Assembly (NCBI GenBank): GCA_947384645.1
Contig: CANDHX010000009.1
Span: 1-15,496 of the forward strand
Origin: an uncultured Mycoplasmatota bacterium
GTDB lineage: Bacteria > Bacillota_I > Bacilli_A > RF39 > UBA660
Reading direction: 5' to 3'
DNA length: 15,496 nucleotides
Positions 1 through 6,322 of this stretch are shown one piece after another. Under the pieces are notes generated by a model that was not told the DNA's origin, ran no database searches, and saw only the letters and a list, made by a program, of their open reading frames with translations. The translations under genes were made by a program, and so were the position numbers. Each line of letters opens with the position of its first letter. The first letter of the stretch is position 1.

Positions 1-46
1 TACACCTACAGTTACACTCTTTCCCTACACGACGCTCTTCCGATCT
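1..46. other. Illumina P5 sequencing adapter (contamination, not genomic)
   Basis: Bases 14-46 are the standard Illumina read-1 primer sequence, running from ACACTCTTTCCC to GCTCTTCCGATCT. Bases 1-5 (TACAC) match the end of the P5 flow-cell oligo. Bases 6-13 (CTACAGTT) sit exactly where an 8-base i5 index belongs. Translated from the neighbouring gene it gives the familiar artefact peptide IGRASCRERV. Genomic sequence starts at 47, so the left edge is an untrimmed assembly end, not a biological junction. Confidence 0.98.
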
Positions 47-476
47 GCTCATAATAAGCAGAAGTAATTTGTCTATCTAATTCTCTTTTTGAATAATTTT
101 CCTTAATAGATAATTGTAAATAAAAATGTCTTTCTTCAATAGATTTAGAACCACTTAAAATTAATAAATTATTTGTCCAACTTAATTGCGTCACCAGAGG
201 TGTCGCAATCTCATCATCTTTATATGTTTTATAAAATTGTACCATTCTTTCAATATTTCTTTTTGTAAAACCTTTTATGGATGGATAATTAGTTTTCATA
301 AAATCTGCTGCTTTTGTAGTTATTTTGTCTCCATAACTACCATTTTCTATTAACTCATATAAAAATTTTCCAACATCTAAATAAAGTAAAATCATTTCTT
401 CATTTACTTTTCTATAAGCATTATTTTTTCTTCTTTCAATCATATCAATAATTTGATTAAAATTTGCATCTAACAT
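47..476 (-). CDS. DUF1016 / YhcG-type N-terminal domain protein, 3' part missing
   Basis: The readable protein (about 143 residues) matches the N-terminal helical domain of the DUF1016 (YhcG) family by recognition. It has an ENRK/ERRK-like opening helix (IEDMIERRKNNAYRKVN-type), a conserved ILLYLDVGKFLYE stretch, then KGFTKRNIERMVQFY and a TQLSWTNNLLIL motif. Full-length members are usually about 340-380 residues and carry a C-terminal PD-(D/E)XK nuclease-like domain. Here that part is absent because the contig runs into adapter at base 46. I place the start at 476 rather than at the ATG ending at 491. AGGATGGTGA lies 8 bases before the 476 ATG but overlaps the 491 ATG, and the same AGGATGGTGA leader precedes the kinase gene at 9987. 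Members are often linked to restriction-modification or accessory islands; no partner is visible here. Confidence 0.85.
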
Positions 477-525
477 AAAATTGTTCACCATCCTTTAGTA
501 AAATTAGATAAACTACTATAATAAA

Positions 526-554
526 ATTATAACTTAAACCTCAAATAATTACAA
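526..554 (-). promoter_or_regulatory. Promoter of the DUF1016 gene
   Basis: On the minus strand, TTGTAA (549-554), a 17-base spacer and TATAAT (526-531) form a near-consensus sigma-A promoter about 50 bases upstream of the chosen start codon. Confidence 0.7.
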
Positions 555-1051
555 TAAAATTACAGAAATAGTTAAATTTTTTATTACAACAGGATATGGG
601 AATGCACCACGAAATAATAAAGGACTTATAATATAAGAAGTTCTATTGCATATAAGGGACACCAACAACCATTTTTGCACTTGCAAAAACAACTATTTTT
701 CTATTATTTATAGTTGATATTTCTTGAGCATATTATTATTTGTCTTATTTTATAAGACTTTCATCTTCACTATTTTTCAACTATTTAGTTATTTTTCTAT
801 ATTTTGGGTATATCCTTTATTCTGCCCCTCGCTTCTTTTGAAGTGTGAATTATTTTACAACAAATGCCTATGAAAGTCAAACTAAGATTTCAATAAATAG
901 AATAAAATTACATCTAAAAAAATACAAAAAAAGAACGCCAATATTAAATAAAAAACCAGCTGTCCTAATGAATAAAATTTAAAAGTTTAATATTATTGTT
1001 TTTCAATAATTATACTCTTTACTTACTATATTTTTAAATAATTAGTTTTTT
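555..1051. other. AT-rich intergenic stretch, no gene seen
   Basis: I find no convincing coding frame here. Two short perfect hairpins stand out: TTTTTGC/GCAAAAA at 672-689 and GTCTTAT/ATAAGAC (loop TTT) at 742-758, the second followed by TTTC. They may be weak terminators or decayed structures. Just downstream of the Rpn gene stop (minus strand), around 995-1012, a TTATTG/CAATAA hairpin could act as a terminator. Confidence 0.4.
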
Positions 1052-1926
1052 TTATTTTTCTTGAGTATATTTTTGAACGATATTCAAAGGTATATTAGTT
1101 AACTCGTGTATCCTATCAGAAGTTAAACCATTATTTGACATATTCTTAATTATTTCCTTTTTTTCTTGTTCAACACCTTGTTTAACGCCCTCACTATATC
1201 CTTGTTCTCTAGACGCTTCATGTACGAGAGCTTCTTTATCATAATAAAGATATTCATCTATGCTTGTATCTAATGTGGATAATTTCTCATTAACTTTAGC
1301 CATTATTTCATCTCCCTTATATAGTTTTTTTCTCGATTCTTCGTCTTCACACACGAATGCATATAGCAGATATTCTAAAGAATCCTTTTTCTCTTCTACC
1401 ACTTTAGTATAACTCATTTCACTCAATAAATCCAGATTTATATCTACTATTTTTATCGAATCGTTTCTCACTATCTTATATGTTTCTTCCATCAATTTAG
1501 ACACATATATAAAGCTTTCTTTTCCGAATTGATCATAATTATTTAAATTGATTTGGATAACTGGCAATATATCTTTATAACGGTTACTATACCCTGGTTT
1601 TATCTGTCTTAATATCAAATTACAAACATAACATATGTTTTTATATTCCACTTCTTTACTCATATTGTAGTTTATCTCTATGTTAAAGTAATTCTCATTA
1701 TTAAAAGCGATGACATCCCCTTCTTGGTCCTTAGTGTCTTTAGTAAGTCCTATTCTTATTTCCGTTAGTACAAAATCGTTTTTCAATTCCCCTAAACTTA
1801 TGCCCGCCGCTTTAGAAATTATAGCTAAAAGATAATCTCTACAATCTTTATCTCTTAAGAGTTTAGTGGCATACTTATCCCTTAAGACTTCTTCTCATCA
1901 TTCATAATAATAGCATCTTTTGTCAT
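1052..1926 (-). pseudogene. Rpn / PD-(D/E)XK nuclease family 'transposase', single frameshift
   Basis: The C-terminal 245 codons (1052-1786) are open. The same frame continues upstream to about 1891 without a stop, reading EEVLRDKYATKLLRDKDCRDY and on to ISLGELKND. That is the usual N-terminal part of this family (a DKxFKxLL...DKDxxxxLI-like opening). The only strong start, ATG at 1926 with AAGGAGGT 7 bases before it, opens MTKDAIIMND in another frame and hits a stop after 14 codons. One base change in length near 1891-1899 would restore a protein of about 291 residues, the normal size for this family. The end has the typical KKEIIKNMSNNGLTSDRI helix and a GVKQGVEQEKK coiled stretch. Rpn-family proteins are recombination-promoting nucleases, probably DNA-cutting. 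The frameshift may be a real inactivation, phase variation or a sequencing error. Confidence 0.85.
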
Positions 1927-1933
1927 AATACAT

Positions 1934-2002
1934 ACCTCCTTGTCGACTAAAGATACCCTTTTATTCTTTCTTTAAAATTTATATCCTCTACTTATTATTA
2001 TA
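1934..2002 (-). promoter_or_regulatory. Extended -10 promoter and strong RBS of the Rpn gene
   Basis: On the minus strand TGGTATAAT is an extended -10 element (TATAAT at 1997-2002) with no good -35. A consensus Shine-Dalgarno AAGGAGGT lies at 1934-1941. Signals this well kept suggest that the frameshift in the gene is recent or an artefact. Confidence 0.6.
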
Positions 2003-2154
2003 CCAGGTAGATTTTATTTTTCTCATCAAAAGTCAAAAAACATTAAAAAACTATGAAAAATATTGGAATTCTCACAACCTTTAATTTTTTGCAAACATAA
2101 ATGTCATCGTATGTTTCAAAATATTCCATTCCATTTTTTTTGTGTGTACACACA

Positions 2155-2363
2155 TTTTTGTGTAAAGAAAAAGAAGCTTTATTTTGCTTCTACGATAAGC
2201 TTAATTGCCGTTTTTTCCTCTCCATCGATTGTAATATCGACGAAAGTTGGGATGCTTACTAAATTCTTTCCTAATGGAGCTACGAATCCTCTTGCAATAC
2301 AAATAGATTTAATAGCTTGATTTAAGCTGCTAGCTCCAACTGTTTGAAGTTCGACGCTTCCAT
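2155..2363. repeat. Direct repeat copy 1 (spoVS 3' end and its terminator)
   Basis: Bases 2155-2363 align without gaps to 2869-3077 (offset 714). I counted about 17 mismatches in 209 bases, roughly 92% identity. The repeat covers the last two-thirds of spoVS, its stop codon and the terminator hairpin with its T tract. Homology stops abruptly at both ends. Confidence 0.9.
2179..2361 (-). pseudogene. spoVS fragment (C-terminal 60 codons only)
   Basis: In frame it reads GSVELQTVGASSLNQAIKS through to AIKLIVEAK and stop, matching residues 27-86 of the intact SpoVS encoded at 2893-3153. A TAA stop lies one codon upstream of the homology, and the first 26 codons and the start are missing. Differences from the intact copy, such as APLGKNLVSIPTF for APSGKNLVCIPAF, are mostly conservative or synonymous, so the fragment has not decayed much since duplication. 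An AGAAGC/GCTTCT terminator (2172-2191) is retained. Confidence 0.9.
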
Positions 2364-2528
2364 ATTATATATTCATAAAATTTGTAGTAATTTAGTAAAT
2401 CATCCATATCAATATTTCTACCTGCAGACAATAATATTTTTCCATAAATATTTCTATTTTTGTTAATCAACTAATTTTCTATTGTTTCTTTCATTAAAGT
2501 TACTAAGTAAAAAATTAGACGTATCTAC
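2364..2528. other. Short spacer with a possible gene scrap
   Basis: On the minus strand, one frame between two stops reads GKILLSAGRNIDMDDLLNYY, which looks coding-like but has no start or RBS, and I do not recognise it. It could be the remnant of whatever joined the spoVS fragment. Confidence 0.3.
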
Positions 2529-2557
2529 TTGTTTTAAAACGATTATTAGTATATAAT
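2529..2557 (+). promoter_or_regulatory. Sense promoter of small-peptide locus A
   Basis: TTGTTT (2529-2534), a 17-base spacer and a perfect TATAAT (2552-2557). Transcription should start near 2564, giving a leader of about 57 nt before the ATG at 2621. Confidence 0.75.
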
Positions 2558-2576
2558 TTTTATAGAAACATTTAAT

Positions 2577-2614
2577 AAGTTGGGTGGAGCCAATCTTCTA
2601 AATAGGAGGGAGGC
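2577..2614 (+). promoter_or_regulatory. Structured leader of locus A: 5' pairing arm and SD-masking hairpin
   Basis: AAGTTGGGTGGA (2577-2588) is complementary over 12 bp, with one G-U pair, to TCCACCTAACTT (2711-2722) just after the peptide ORF, so the mRNA can close end to end. Directly after it, GCC (2589-2591), CTTCT (2595-2599), loop AAAT, AGGAG (2604-2608) and GGC (2612-2614) can fold symmetrically. That places the Shine-Dalgarno in a stem. The same elements are present in locus B at 11272-11308. Confidence 0.65.
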
Positions 2615-2620
2615 GAGAAA

Positions 2621-2704
2621 ATGAACAAGAAGGATTTTTTAATTCTATCTTTAGTAATAATTATCTTCCTTTTACTATTCTTACTATTAATAGTTTTAAT
2701 ATAA
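2621..2704 (+). CDS. Small hydrophobic peptide, putative type I toxin (locus A)
   Basis: A 27-residue peptide begins MNKKDFLILS and continues as an unbroken run of Leu, Ile, Val and Phe to the stop. It is a charged N-terminus followed by a single transmembrane helix. AGGAGG at 2604-2609, with a second GGGAGG, lies 8-11 bases before the ATG. The peptide resembles the paralogue encoded at 11317-11436, which has M-K-K-K-D-L-L-I-S, supporting real translation. Small basic-hydrophobic peptides encoded opposite an antisense RNA are typical type I toxins (Fst, Ibs, TxpA and similar) that act on the membrane. I do not recognise this one as a named family. Inference: toxicity is held down by the leader structure and by the antisense RNA at 2703-2818. 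An alternative is a small membrane protein without toxicity. Confidence 0.65.
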   Translation: MNKKDFLILSLVIIIFLLLFLLLIVLI

Positions 2705-2710
2705 AAGAAA

Positions 2711-2741
2711 TCCACCTAACTTTAGCACAGATTTAGGTGGA
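2711..2741 (-). terminator. Terminator of antisense RNA A, shared with the mRNA closing arm
   Basis: A perfect 9-bp stem, TCCACCTAA (2711-2719) with TTAGGTGGA (2733-2741), is followed on the minus strand by TTTCTTTTAT. The 2711-2722 arm can instead pair with the 5' leader at 2577-2588. The two pairings are mutually exclusive. Confidence 0.75.
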
Positions 2742-2766
2742 GACATAATTTATTAAGGCAACACCC

Positions 2767-2800
2767 AACATGCGATTATTGAATGTTCCTTTTTTATTTT
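2767..2800 (+). terminator. Possible terminator of the locus A sense mRNA
   Basis: AACAT (2767-2771) and ATGTT (2783-2787) form a short stem followed by CCTTTTTTATTTT. The stem is weak, but the T tract is conserved at the same place in locus B (11483-11494). Confidence 0.4.
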
Positions 2801-2823
2801 ACACAAGTTTCCTTGACATATTC

Positions 2824-2852
2824 ATAATAGCATATTTTATAATTATTGTCAA
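2824..2852 (-). promoter_or_regulatory. Antisense promoter of locus A
   Basis: On the minus strand TTGACA (2847-2852), a 17-base spacer and TATTAT (2824-2829). The surrounding 60 bases are conserved in locus B with the same hexamers and spacing, the best conserved DNA shared by the two loci. A TTGACA on the plus strand (2813-2818) also makes the segment look palindromic, but its partner -10 is not kept in locus B. Confidence 0.8.
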
Positions 2853-2868
2853 AAAATTCATACTGACG

Positions 2869-3077
2869 TTTTTGTGTAATGAAAAAGAAGCTTTATTTTG
2901 CTTCTACGATAAGCTTAATTGCCGTTTTTTCCTCTCCATCGATTGTAATATCGACGAAAGCTGGGATGCACACTAAATTTTTTCCCGATGGAGCTACAAA
3001 TCCTCTTGCAATACAAACTGATTTAATCGCTTGATTTAAACTCCCTGCTCCAACTGTTTGAAGTTCGACACTGCCAT
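2869..3077. repeat. Direct repeat copy 2 (within intact spoVS)
   Basis: The intact partner of the 2155-2363 repeat. The two copies flank locus A, whose functional elements (2529-2852) fit entirely between them. Confidence 0.9.
2886..2905 (-). terminator. spoVS terminator
   Basis: Minus strand: AGAAGC, 8-base loop containing the end of the stop codon region, GCTTCT, then TTTTCATT. It is duplicated at 2172-2191. Confidence 0.7.
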
Positions 3078-3153
3078 TACTTCTAAAAACATTAGCAATT
3101 GCCCCTGCTACCTTGTTAGGGTTAGATTTAGATGAAACCTTTAAAATTTCCAT
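2893..3153 (-). CDS. spoVS: Stage V sporulation protein S (SpoVS-like)
   Basis: The 86-residue product is the full length of SpoVS and nearly superimposes on it: MEILKVSSKSNPNKVAGAI at the N-terminus, VGAGSLNQAIK in the middle, and ARGFVAPSGKNLVCIPAF then DGEEKTAIKLIVEAK at the end. SpoVS is an Alba-fold small nucleic-acid-binding protein. In Bacillus subtilis it is needed for spore coat/cortex progression, and it is also found in some non-sporulating bacteria, so its presence does not prove sporulation. GGAGAGTGA sits about 10 bases before the ATG. It lies 59 bases downstream of the HExxH gene on the same strand and may be co-transcribed with it. A truncated second copy lies at 2179-2361. 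Confidence 0.95.
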   Translation of the reverse strand: MEILKVSSKSNPNKVAGAIANVFRSNGSVELQTVGAGSLNQAIKSVCIARGFVAPSGKNLVCIPAFVDITIDGEEKTAIKLIVEAK

Positions 3154-3212
3154 TATTATAAATCACTCTCCAATTTAATATATGAAAAGAAGATTATAAA
3201 AATGCTTATCTT

Positions 3213-4094
3213 TTATATATAAAATGCAATTCTTTTTTCTAATTCTCTTTGTTCACTTATAATTGAAGATAATTCTTCTTTACTTAAATATAACCCTAAA
3301 TTAAAACGTTCATCTAGACCTAACTCATTAAACCTATTGCACTCTAATAATCCTCTTTCGTGATACAATTTTTTAAAGTAAAATGTCGTTGGAGCCAAAG
3401 TTTTATCATAAGAACTAAGCTGTCTTTTAAGCATTCTGTATCTTTCTAAAAGAACCAATTTAGAAGAGTCTACTGCATAAAAGCCGCTGAACAAAGGAAG
3501 CAAATCTATAATTGTTTCATGAGCTCTTTCATTAGCCAATCTCTCTTCAGGAGCATATTTGTAATATTTATTATATAGAATCTTTTCTCTTTCCAATAAT
3601 ATCTTTTTTACTATTTTTAATATTTGTTGAGATAAAAATTTTTCTTTTGCTATATCTTCATCTGAAAAGTTAATAACGTTACCGGTATGCACTAAATAAG
3701 CTAAATTTAAGACATCACCTTCTGCCCCTTTTATTCCCAAATCGAGATCCCTTATTTGTTCGATATGTGCAACTTCATGACTTAAAGCAAAAATTGCTGC
3801 TCGGTGGACTAATAATTTTCTTTCCAACGAACTCATTTTACACATTGGAAATCTATCGCTTTCACTTTTTAAATATTCTTCAAAACTATTTATATAAACT
3901 GTTAATCTCTTTTTAAAATAGTAAAGTATTGCCCTAGTTCTGCCATACTCAATAGAAATACCATCTCCAAGTATGTAATCATCTAATTTATAATAATAAA
4001 CCATAATTGCAATAACATCTGTAATATATATTTCATCAATACTTCTATTTCTATACATATATCTTTTTATTAACTCATATATTTCTTCTAGCAT
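3213..4094 (-). CDS. Unknown protein with HExxH zinc-protease-like motif
   Basis: I do not recognise the family. With the ATG at 4094 the product is 293 residues. It contains a helical stretch with SHEVAHIEQ, i.e. an HExxH motif at residues 106-110, the usual zinc-binding and catalytic site of zincin metallopeptidases. About 75 residues later, PEERLANERAHE (182-193) offers Glu189 or another Glu/His as a third zinc ligand, as in gluzincins. No signal peptide or clear membrane segment is visible, so a cytoplasmic protein is likely. Start choice: AGGGGAT (4104-4110) lies 9 bases before ATG 4094. The frame stays open to a TTG at 4175 (27 more codons, 320 residues) without a good RBS there, although another TTG at 4148 follows an AGGGA. 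It is divergent from mazEF. A phage or host-defence peptidase is possible but unsupported. Confidence 0.7.
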   Translation of the reverse strand: MLEEIYELIKRYMYRNRSIDEIYITDVIAIMVYYYKLDDYILGDGISIEYGRTRAILYYFKKRLTVYINSFEEYLKSESDRFPMCKMSSLERKLLVHRAAIFALSHEVAHIEQIRDLDLGIKGAEGDVLNLAYLVHTGNVINFSDEDIAKEKFLSQQILKIVKKILLEREKILYNKYYKYAPEERLANERAHETIIDLLPLFSGFYAVDSSKLVLLERYRMLKRQLSSYDKTLAPTTFYFKKLYHERGLLECNRFNELGLDERFNLGLYLSKEELSSIISEQRELEKRIAFYI

Positions 4095-4187
4095 ATATAT
4101 CAAATCCCCTGTATGAGATAATTTACTACTAATCTCCGATAAATGCAAGAAAAAATCCCTAAAATATATGTACAAAGAATTAAATGG

Positions 4188-4216
4188 TTGATAAATGTAT
4201 AAACTTTATATATACT
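4188..4216 (+). promoter_or_regulatory. mazEF promoter with palindrome between -35 and -10
   Basis: TTGATA (4188-4193), a 17-base spacer and TATACT (4211-4216). The spacer contains a perfect palindrome TATAAA-C-TTTATA (4198-4210). MazE-MazF complexes usually repress their own promoter by binding a palindrome at this place, so it is a candidate operator (inference). Confidence 0.75.
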
Positions 4217-4239
4217 TTTGGTGAATGGAGATGAAAATC

Positions 4240-4482
4240 ATGGAGGCAAGACTTCAAAAATGGGGAAATTCAGATGGAATAAGAATTCCAAGCAGCATTT
4301 TAAAATCATTAAATATTAAAACTAATGACATACTAACTATAGAGCAAATTGACGACAAAATAATTATAAGTATTCCAAAGAAAAAGAAAATATCTTTGGA
4401 AGAAAGATTTAATAATTTTCACGGTGAAAATTTATCCAAAGACTTTACTTGGGACAATCCTATCGGGAGAGAGATATGGTAA
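4240..4482 (+). CDS. mazE: MazE-like antitoxin, AbrB fold
   Basis: An 80-residue protein with the hallmark MazE/AbrB N-terminus: LQKWGNSDGIRIPSSILKSL, then LTIEQIDDKIIISIPKKKK, forming the swapped-hairpin DNA-binding domain. The C-terminal 30 residues (LEERFNNFHGENLSKDFTW onward) are the flexible, acidic and aromatic tail that in known systems wraps around MazF. I place the start at 4240 because GGAG (4227-4230) is 9 bases upstream and MEARLQKWGNS matches family starts. Upstream ATGs at 4225 and 4231 overlap that ribosome site. The gene overlaps mazF by 7 bases (ATGGTAA), implying coupled translation. Expected role: neutralise MazF and co-repress the promoter at 4188-4216. Confidence 0.92.
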   Translation: MEARLQKWGNSDGIRIPSSILKSLNIKTNDILTIEQIDDKIIISIPKKKKISLEERFNNFHGENLSKDFTWDNPIGREIW

Positions 4483-4817
4483 AGAAATATATTCCAAAAC
4501 AAGGCGATGTCGTTTTTTTAGATTTTAACCCCACAAAAGGGCATGAGCAAGCAAGAGTTAGACCAGCAGTAATAATAAGCAATAATATATTTAATCAAAA
4601 TACTAAAATGGTTATTTTATGTCCGATTTCTTCTAATAACAAAGAATTTCCAACACATTACATACTTGAAGATACTAAAAAAATACATGGTTCCGTTCTG
4701 TGTGAACATATTAGAAGTGTAGATTATGAAATTAAAAATTTAAAATTTGTCGAAAAATTAAGTGACAAAGATTTTTTAAGTGTGATTAATTTGTTAAATG
4801 CTTGTATTGAAGAATAA
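4476..4817 (+). CDS. mazF: MazF/PemK-family endoribonuclease toxin
   Basis: A 113-residue product of usual MazF length. It carries the family signature: a Y-x-P-x-x-GDVVFLDF strand, PTKGHEQARVRPAVIIS with the RNA-contacting Glu and Arg region, the TKMVILCPISSN strand with the conserved Ser/Thr, and a VLCEHIRSVDY segment. It reads closer to the MazF/ChpB group than to the YdcE group. MazF cuts single-stranded mRNA at short sequence motifs; the cleavage motif cannot be read from sequence. The start ATG at 4476 follows GGGAGAGAG and overlaps the mazE stop. A longer frame begins at 4449 inside mazE and is unlikely to be used. All signature residues look intact, so the module should be active. Confidence 0.94.
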   Translation: MVKKYIPKQGDVVFLDFNPTKGHEQARVRPAVIISNNIFNQNTKMVILCPISSNNKEFPTHYILEDTKKIHGSVLCEHIRSVDYEIKNLKFVEKLSDKDFLSVINLLNACIEE

Positions 4818-4857
4818 AACTACTATGACTATTTTTAAGTTATGTTTCAAGAAAATA

Positions 4858-4876
4858 CCTCATTAATATAATGAGG
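4858..4876. terminator. Bidirectional terminator between mazF and the surface-protein operon
   Basis: CCTCATTA-ATA-TAATGAGG is a perfect 8-bp stem with a 3-base loop. It is followed on the plus strand by ATTTTG and on the minus strand by TATTTTC, so it can end both the convergent mazEF and minus-strand transcripts. Confidence 0.7.
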
Positions 4877-4972
4877 ATTTTGTATGAAAAAATAAGGTTT
4901 TATACTCTTATTTGGCTCCTGTTGATATCGTCCAACACTAGAAGCACTTTTTTTATTTAAATTAATAAGTCC

Positions 4973-6301
4973 TCATTCGGTTCTAAATGGATTTTCCATA
5001 CTTCCTGTTCCTATTAACGTTTTAAAGTATTCTGCACTCAGATTGATAACTGGAGCTATCGCCCCTCTGCTAGTCAAATCATTGCCACTAATACCACCAT
5101 ATATCCCTAAAAAAAATCCTGCAGCACTATAATCATCGGCCATAAGAGGAGAAAGAGACCAACTCCATGTATTTCGATTATATAAATAATACATTGAATT
5201 TGTCGAAATATAATTTCCACTACCCGCTGCTACTATTTCATCTGCTGTTATAAGTCCTACAGGATACGTCAGTGCTCCGTTTCCTTTTTTTGTATCTCCC
5301 ACTGTAAAAGCATCATTTTTTTGAGGACACTTAAATGTTGGATGTACGTTATTATAATTTATTGACTCTACACCCAATCTTGCATATCCTCCATATGCTG
5401 TATTGTTTGTTCCATATCCTAATCCCGTATCATCATTCCAGCCTGTCGCACTCTTTCCTGGTGTACTTCTATCGTTACAAAATACCGCATCTACTATAGA
5501 ATTTCCAAATCCTTTATTCACTATATTAGTTTTGTACCACTCGTCTACTATTATCTTTATTGTTGCACTTTCTGTATTCGTTTGAGCTTGTTCTTTCGAT
5601 GTACTTACATTTTCTCCAGCAGGTCCATACATCCAACCTACATATTTTGCATCGCCATTGTTTACACTGTATGCTGATGTCGTCGCATATCTATCAGCGT
5701 TATTTTCTCCATTTGCATGAGCACTCGTCCCATCATATATAATTCGTACACTTCCATTTCCATTGATTCTTATTATTCTCCAATAAAAGCCCGCAAATTT
5801 TACGTAGTTATTGGTTACTGCACCCCTATAAAAATATGAAGTTCCATAATCGTCTTCCATTGAATAGATTCCTTCATTTGTTGTTGCTGGTTCTGCAAAA
5901 TTTGGTACTGTTTCTGTTACAGCTACAGGAATTACACCTAGTTTTGCAAGTACTTCACTTGCTGGAGAAGCTGCTTTTGCAAAATATAGGTTACATCTAT
6001 CAGCTTTTGATGTTTGAACGCTCACCTTTTTTGTTGTACTATCTTGAGATAATACCCCACCGTTCAAGCAAGAACTTTTTTCAAGATTAAGTGAATAACC
6101 ACTAGTCGGAAAGGCATTGCTGTCGCTGAGATTATAGTCTCCATTTTCGTCTTCGAGATAAATTGCTAGAAGGGCTTTTTGACTAGAAACTTCGTCGATA
6201 TCTAGCTTTTTATCATCGCTTGAAATATAGATTAGACTACCAACTAATACAAAACTAATTATGATACCAATAAAAACAAATTTTCTTTTACTTTTTTTCA
6301 T
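4973..6301 (-). CDS. Membrane-anchored surface protein with two-Cys repeat and WRIIRING domain
   Basis: 442 residues. Residues 1-7 are basic and 8-27 form one hydrophobic segment with no obvious lipobox, so it is a signal anchor or signal peptide. Residues 64-107 hold one copy of a two-cysteine module (PTSGY...C78...C103NLYF) also found twice in the neighbouring protein. From about 165 to the end is a large Gly/Asn/Tyr/Ser-rich extracellular domain with FAGFYWRIIRINGNGSVRIIY near its start and APVINLSAEYF near its end. This domain style is common in predicted surface proteins of gut Firmicutes, and I know no proven function. A few Cys (FCND, FKCP) could form a second disulfide. AAGGAAGG is about 11 bases before the ATG. 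It lies 21 bases downstream of the 6323-7273 gene, so the two form an operon. No LPxTG sorting signal is seen. Confidence 0.75.
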   Translation of the reverse strand: MKKSKRKFVFIGIIISFVLVGSLIYISSDDKKLDIDEVSSQKALLAIYLEDENGDYNLSDSNAFPTSGYSLNLEKSSCLNGGVLSQDSTTKKVSVQTSKADRCNLYFAKAASPASEVLAKLGVIPVAVTETVPNFAEPATTNEGIYSMEDDYGTSYFYRGAVTNNYVKFAGFYWRIIRINGNGSVRIIYDGTSAHANGENNADRYATTSAYSVNNGDAKYVGWMYGPAGENVSTSKEQAQTNTESATIKIIVDEWYKTNIVNKGFGNSIVDAVFCNDRSTPGKSATGWNDDTGLGYGTNNTAYGGYARLGVESINYNNVHPTFKCPQKNDAFTVGDTKKGNGALTYPVGLITADEIVAAGSGNYISTNSMYYLYNRNTWSWSLSPLMADDYSAAGFFLGIYGGISGNDLTSRGAIAPVINLSAEYFKTLIGTGSMENPFRTE

Positions 6302-6322
6302 ATTTCTAATACCTTCCTTTTC

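Larger units (their letters stand above)
2703..2818 (-). ncRNA. Putative antisense RNA (antitoxin) of locus A
   Basis: The minus-strand promoter at 2824-2852 predicts a start near 2817. An intrinsic terminator (stem 2711-2719/2733-2741, then TTTCTTTT) ends the RNA near 2703, giving about 115 nt. It would cover the 3' untranslated part of the peptide mRNA, including the arm that pairs with the 5' leader, and would reach the stop codon. Such a convergent overlap is as in Fst-type and TxpA-type type I systems. No transcript evidence is available from sequence alone. Confidence 0.6.

Noticed and set aside
672..758. Hairpins suggesting a small RNA gene or CRISPR-like repeat
   Set aside because: Only two unrelated short hairpins, no repeated unit, no clear promoter and T tract combination.
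2813..2843. Plus-strand promoter TTGACA ... TATAAT
   Set aside because: Spacing is 19 bases and the -10 is not conserved in locus B, while the minus-strand promoter in the same segment is perfect in both.
2063..2976. Plus-strand reading frames of 85 and 68 codons over the spoVS fragment and its neighbourhood
   Set aside because: They are antisense shadows of spoVS sequence; the minus-strand frame matches SpoVS residue by residue and has RBS and terminator.
4449..4475. MazF start at 4449
   Set aside because: It lies inside mazE with no RBS; ATG 4476 has GGGAGAGAG upstream and the standard mazEF overlap.
4920..4955. TGTTG/CAACA hairpin followed by a T run as a terminator on the plus strand
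   Set aside because: Ten bases separate the stem from the T run, and the perfect hairpin at 4858-4876 already serves both converging transcripts.
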